Made by a program: the position numbers and the translations under genes. 6,326 bases of DNA. Origin: Desulfobacterales bacterium (GTDB taxonomy: Bacteria > Desulfobacterota > Desulfobacteria > Desulfobacterales > UBA5852). The first letter of the stretch is position 1, and every line of letters begins with the position of its first letter. Where the stretch lies: assembly GCA_016735415.1 (NCBI GenBank), contig JAERRP010000311.1, positions 1 through 6,326 on the forward strand, read 5' to 3'. The notes under the pieces were generated by a model. It made no database searches and was not told where the DNA came from. It worked only from the letters and a program-made list of their open reading frames with translations. Below, one piece after another: positions 5,968 to 6,326 of this stretch.

Positions 5968-6326
5968 TCACGATGCTTCCAATCGATTGTATAGTTCGGC
6001 CAAACGATCCCCATCATCAGTCCAAAGATACTTTGCCAGAACGGCTTCATGACCTCGAAGCCCCATATCGTTTCGCAGGTTATGATCTTGCAAAAGGGCA
6101 ATCACGTTTTCGGCAAAGATCCTCGGATCGTCCACGGCCCCTTTCATTACTCGACCACACCCGGCCTCGGTTATGATACGGACAAGAGGATTGCATGCGC
6201 TGGCCAAAACTGGACAGCGCATGTACATATACTGAAAAAGTTTATGGTTTACCGTTGTATGATGATGTTCATCAGGTTTAAAGGGGAGCAGCCGCCCGCT
6301 TGAAACGGCCAAATACGCCGGCATAC
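5968..6326 (-). CDS. GT-B glycosyltransferase (GT4-like), C-terminal fragment (cut by right window edge)
   Basis: The frame enters from the right edge and ends at TGA (5970-5968). The Met at 6324 is very probably internal, since the visible part begins in the middle of the C-terminal Rossmann domain. Counting from that Met, GRLLPFKPDEHHHTTVNHKL (10-29) continues into the strand and loop before the donor-binding helix. HKLFQYMYMRCPVLAS (27-42) is the donor-site motif, with E53 in RIITEAG (49-55) as a likely second nucleotide-sugar contact. Q31 takes the place of the first Glu of the common EX7E motif, which to my knowledge also occurs in relatives with HKLFQYM. A final helix, ending LAELYNRLEAS, closes the domain. 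Such enzymes transfer a sugar from a nucleotide-sugar in the cytoplasm; specificity is not readable here. The stop is 28 bases before the permease start on the same strand, so it is the upstream operon member in view. Confidence 0.88.
   Translation of the reverse strand, partial: MPAYLAVSSGRLLPFKPDEHHHTTVNHKLFQYMYMRCPVLASACNPLVRIITEAGCGRVMKGAVDDPRIFAENVIALLQDHNLRNDMGLRGHEAVLAKYLWTDDGDRLAELYNRLEAS

Overview
The window is a piece of a bacterial cell-surface glycan locus (O-antigen, capsule or similar polysaccharide). A Wzm/Wzt-type ABC-2 exporter next to glycosyltransferases suggests a Gram-negative bacterium. Moderate GC content and start-codon context are compatible with many proteobacterial or desulfobacterial lineages, and I cannot name the organism from the sequence.

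Layout, left to right: (a) 1-167, minus strand, the first 55 codons of a family 2 glycosyltransferase that runs off the left edge; (b) 193-1740, minus, a soluble alkaline-phosphatase-superfamily phosphohydrolase/transferase; (c) 1741-1970, a divergent intergenic region; (d) 1971-3536, plus, a GMC-type FAD oxidoreductase; (e) 3582-4316, minus, a left-handed beta-helix (hexapeptide) acyltransferase; (f) 4343-5155, minus, a Wzt/KpsT-like ATPase; (g) 5160-5939, minus, a Wzm-like permease; (h) 5968-6326, minus, the C-terminal part of a GT-B (GT4-like) glycosyltransferase that runs off the right edge.

There are three transcription blocks. Genes h-g-f-e form a tight minus-strand operon with gaps of 28, 4 and 26 bases. 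Gene d stands alone on the plus strand, converges on that operon with 44 bases between the two stop codons, and diverges from the b-a minus-strand pair.

Reading of the whole: the glycosyltransferases would build a lipid-linked glycan in the cytoplasm, the acyltransferase would decorate a sugar or nucleotide-sugar, and the two-component ABC exporter would move the polymer across the inner membrane. The GMC oxidoreductase and the AlkP-like enzyme have no signal peptide or membrane anchor. If they belong to the same pathway they would act in the cytoplasm on precursors or on the growing chain. The link of those two to the glycan is inferred from position only.

The main points of interest are the altered metal-ligand set of the AlkP-like protein, the pairing of that protein with a GMC oxidoreductase inside an exporter locus, and an exporter ATPase without the C-terminal glycan-binding domain of long Wzt proteins. 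I found no RNA gene, CRISPR array, insertion sequence or tRNA.
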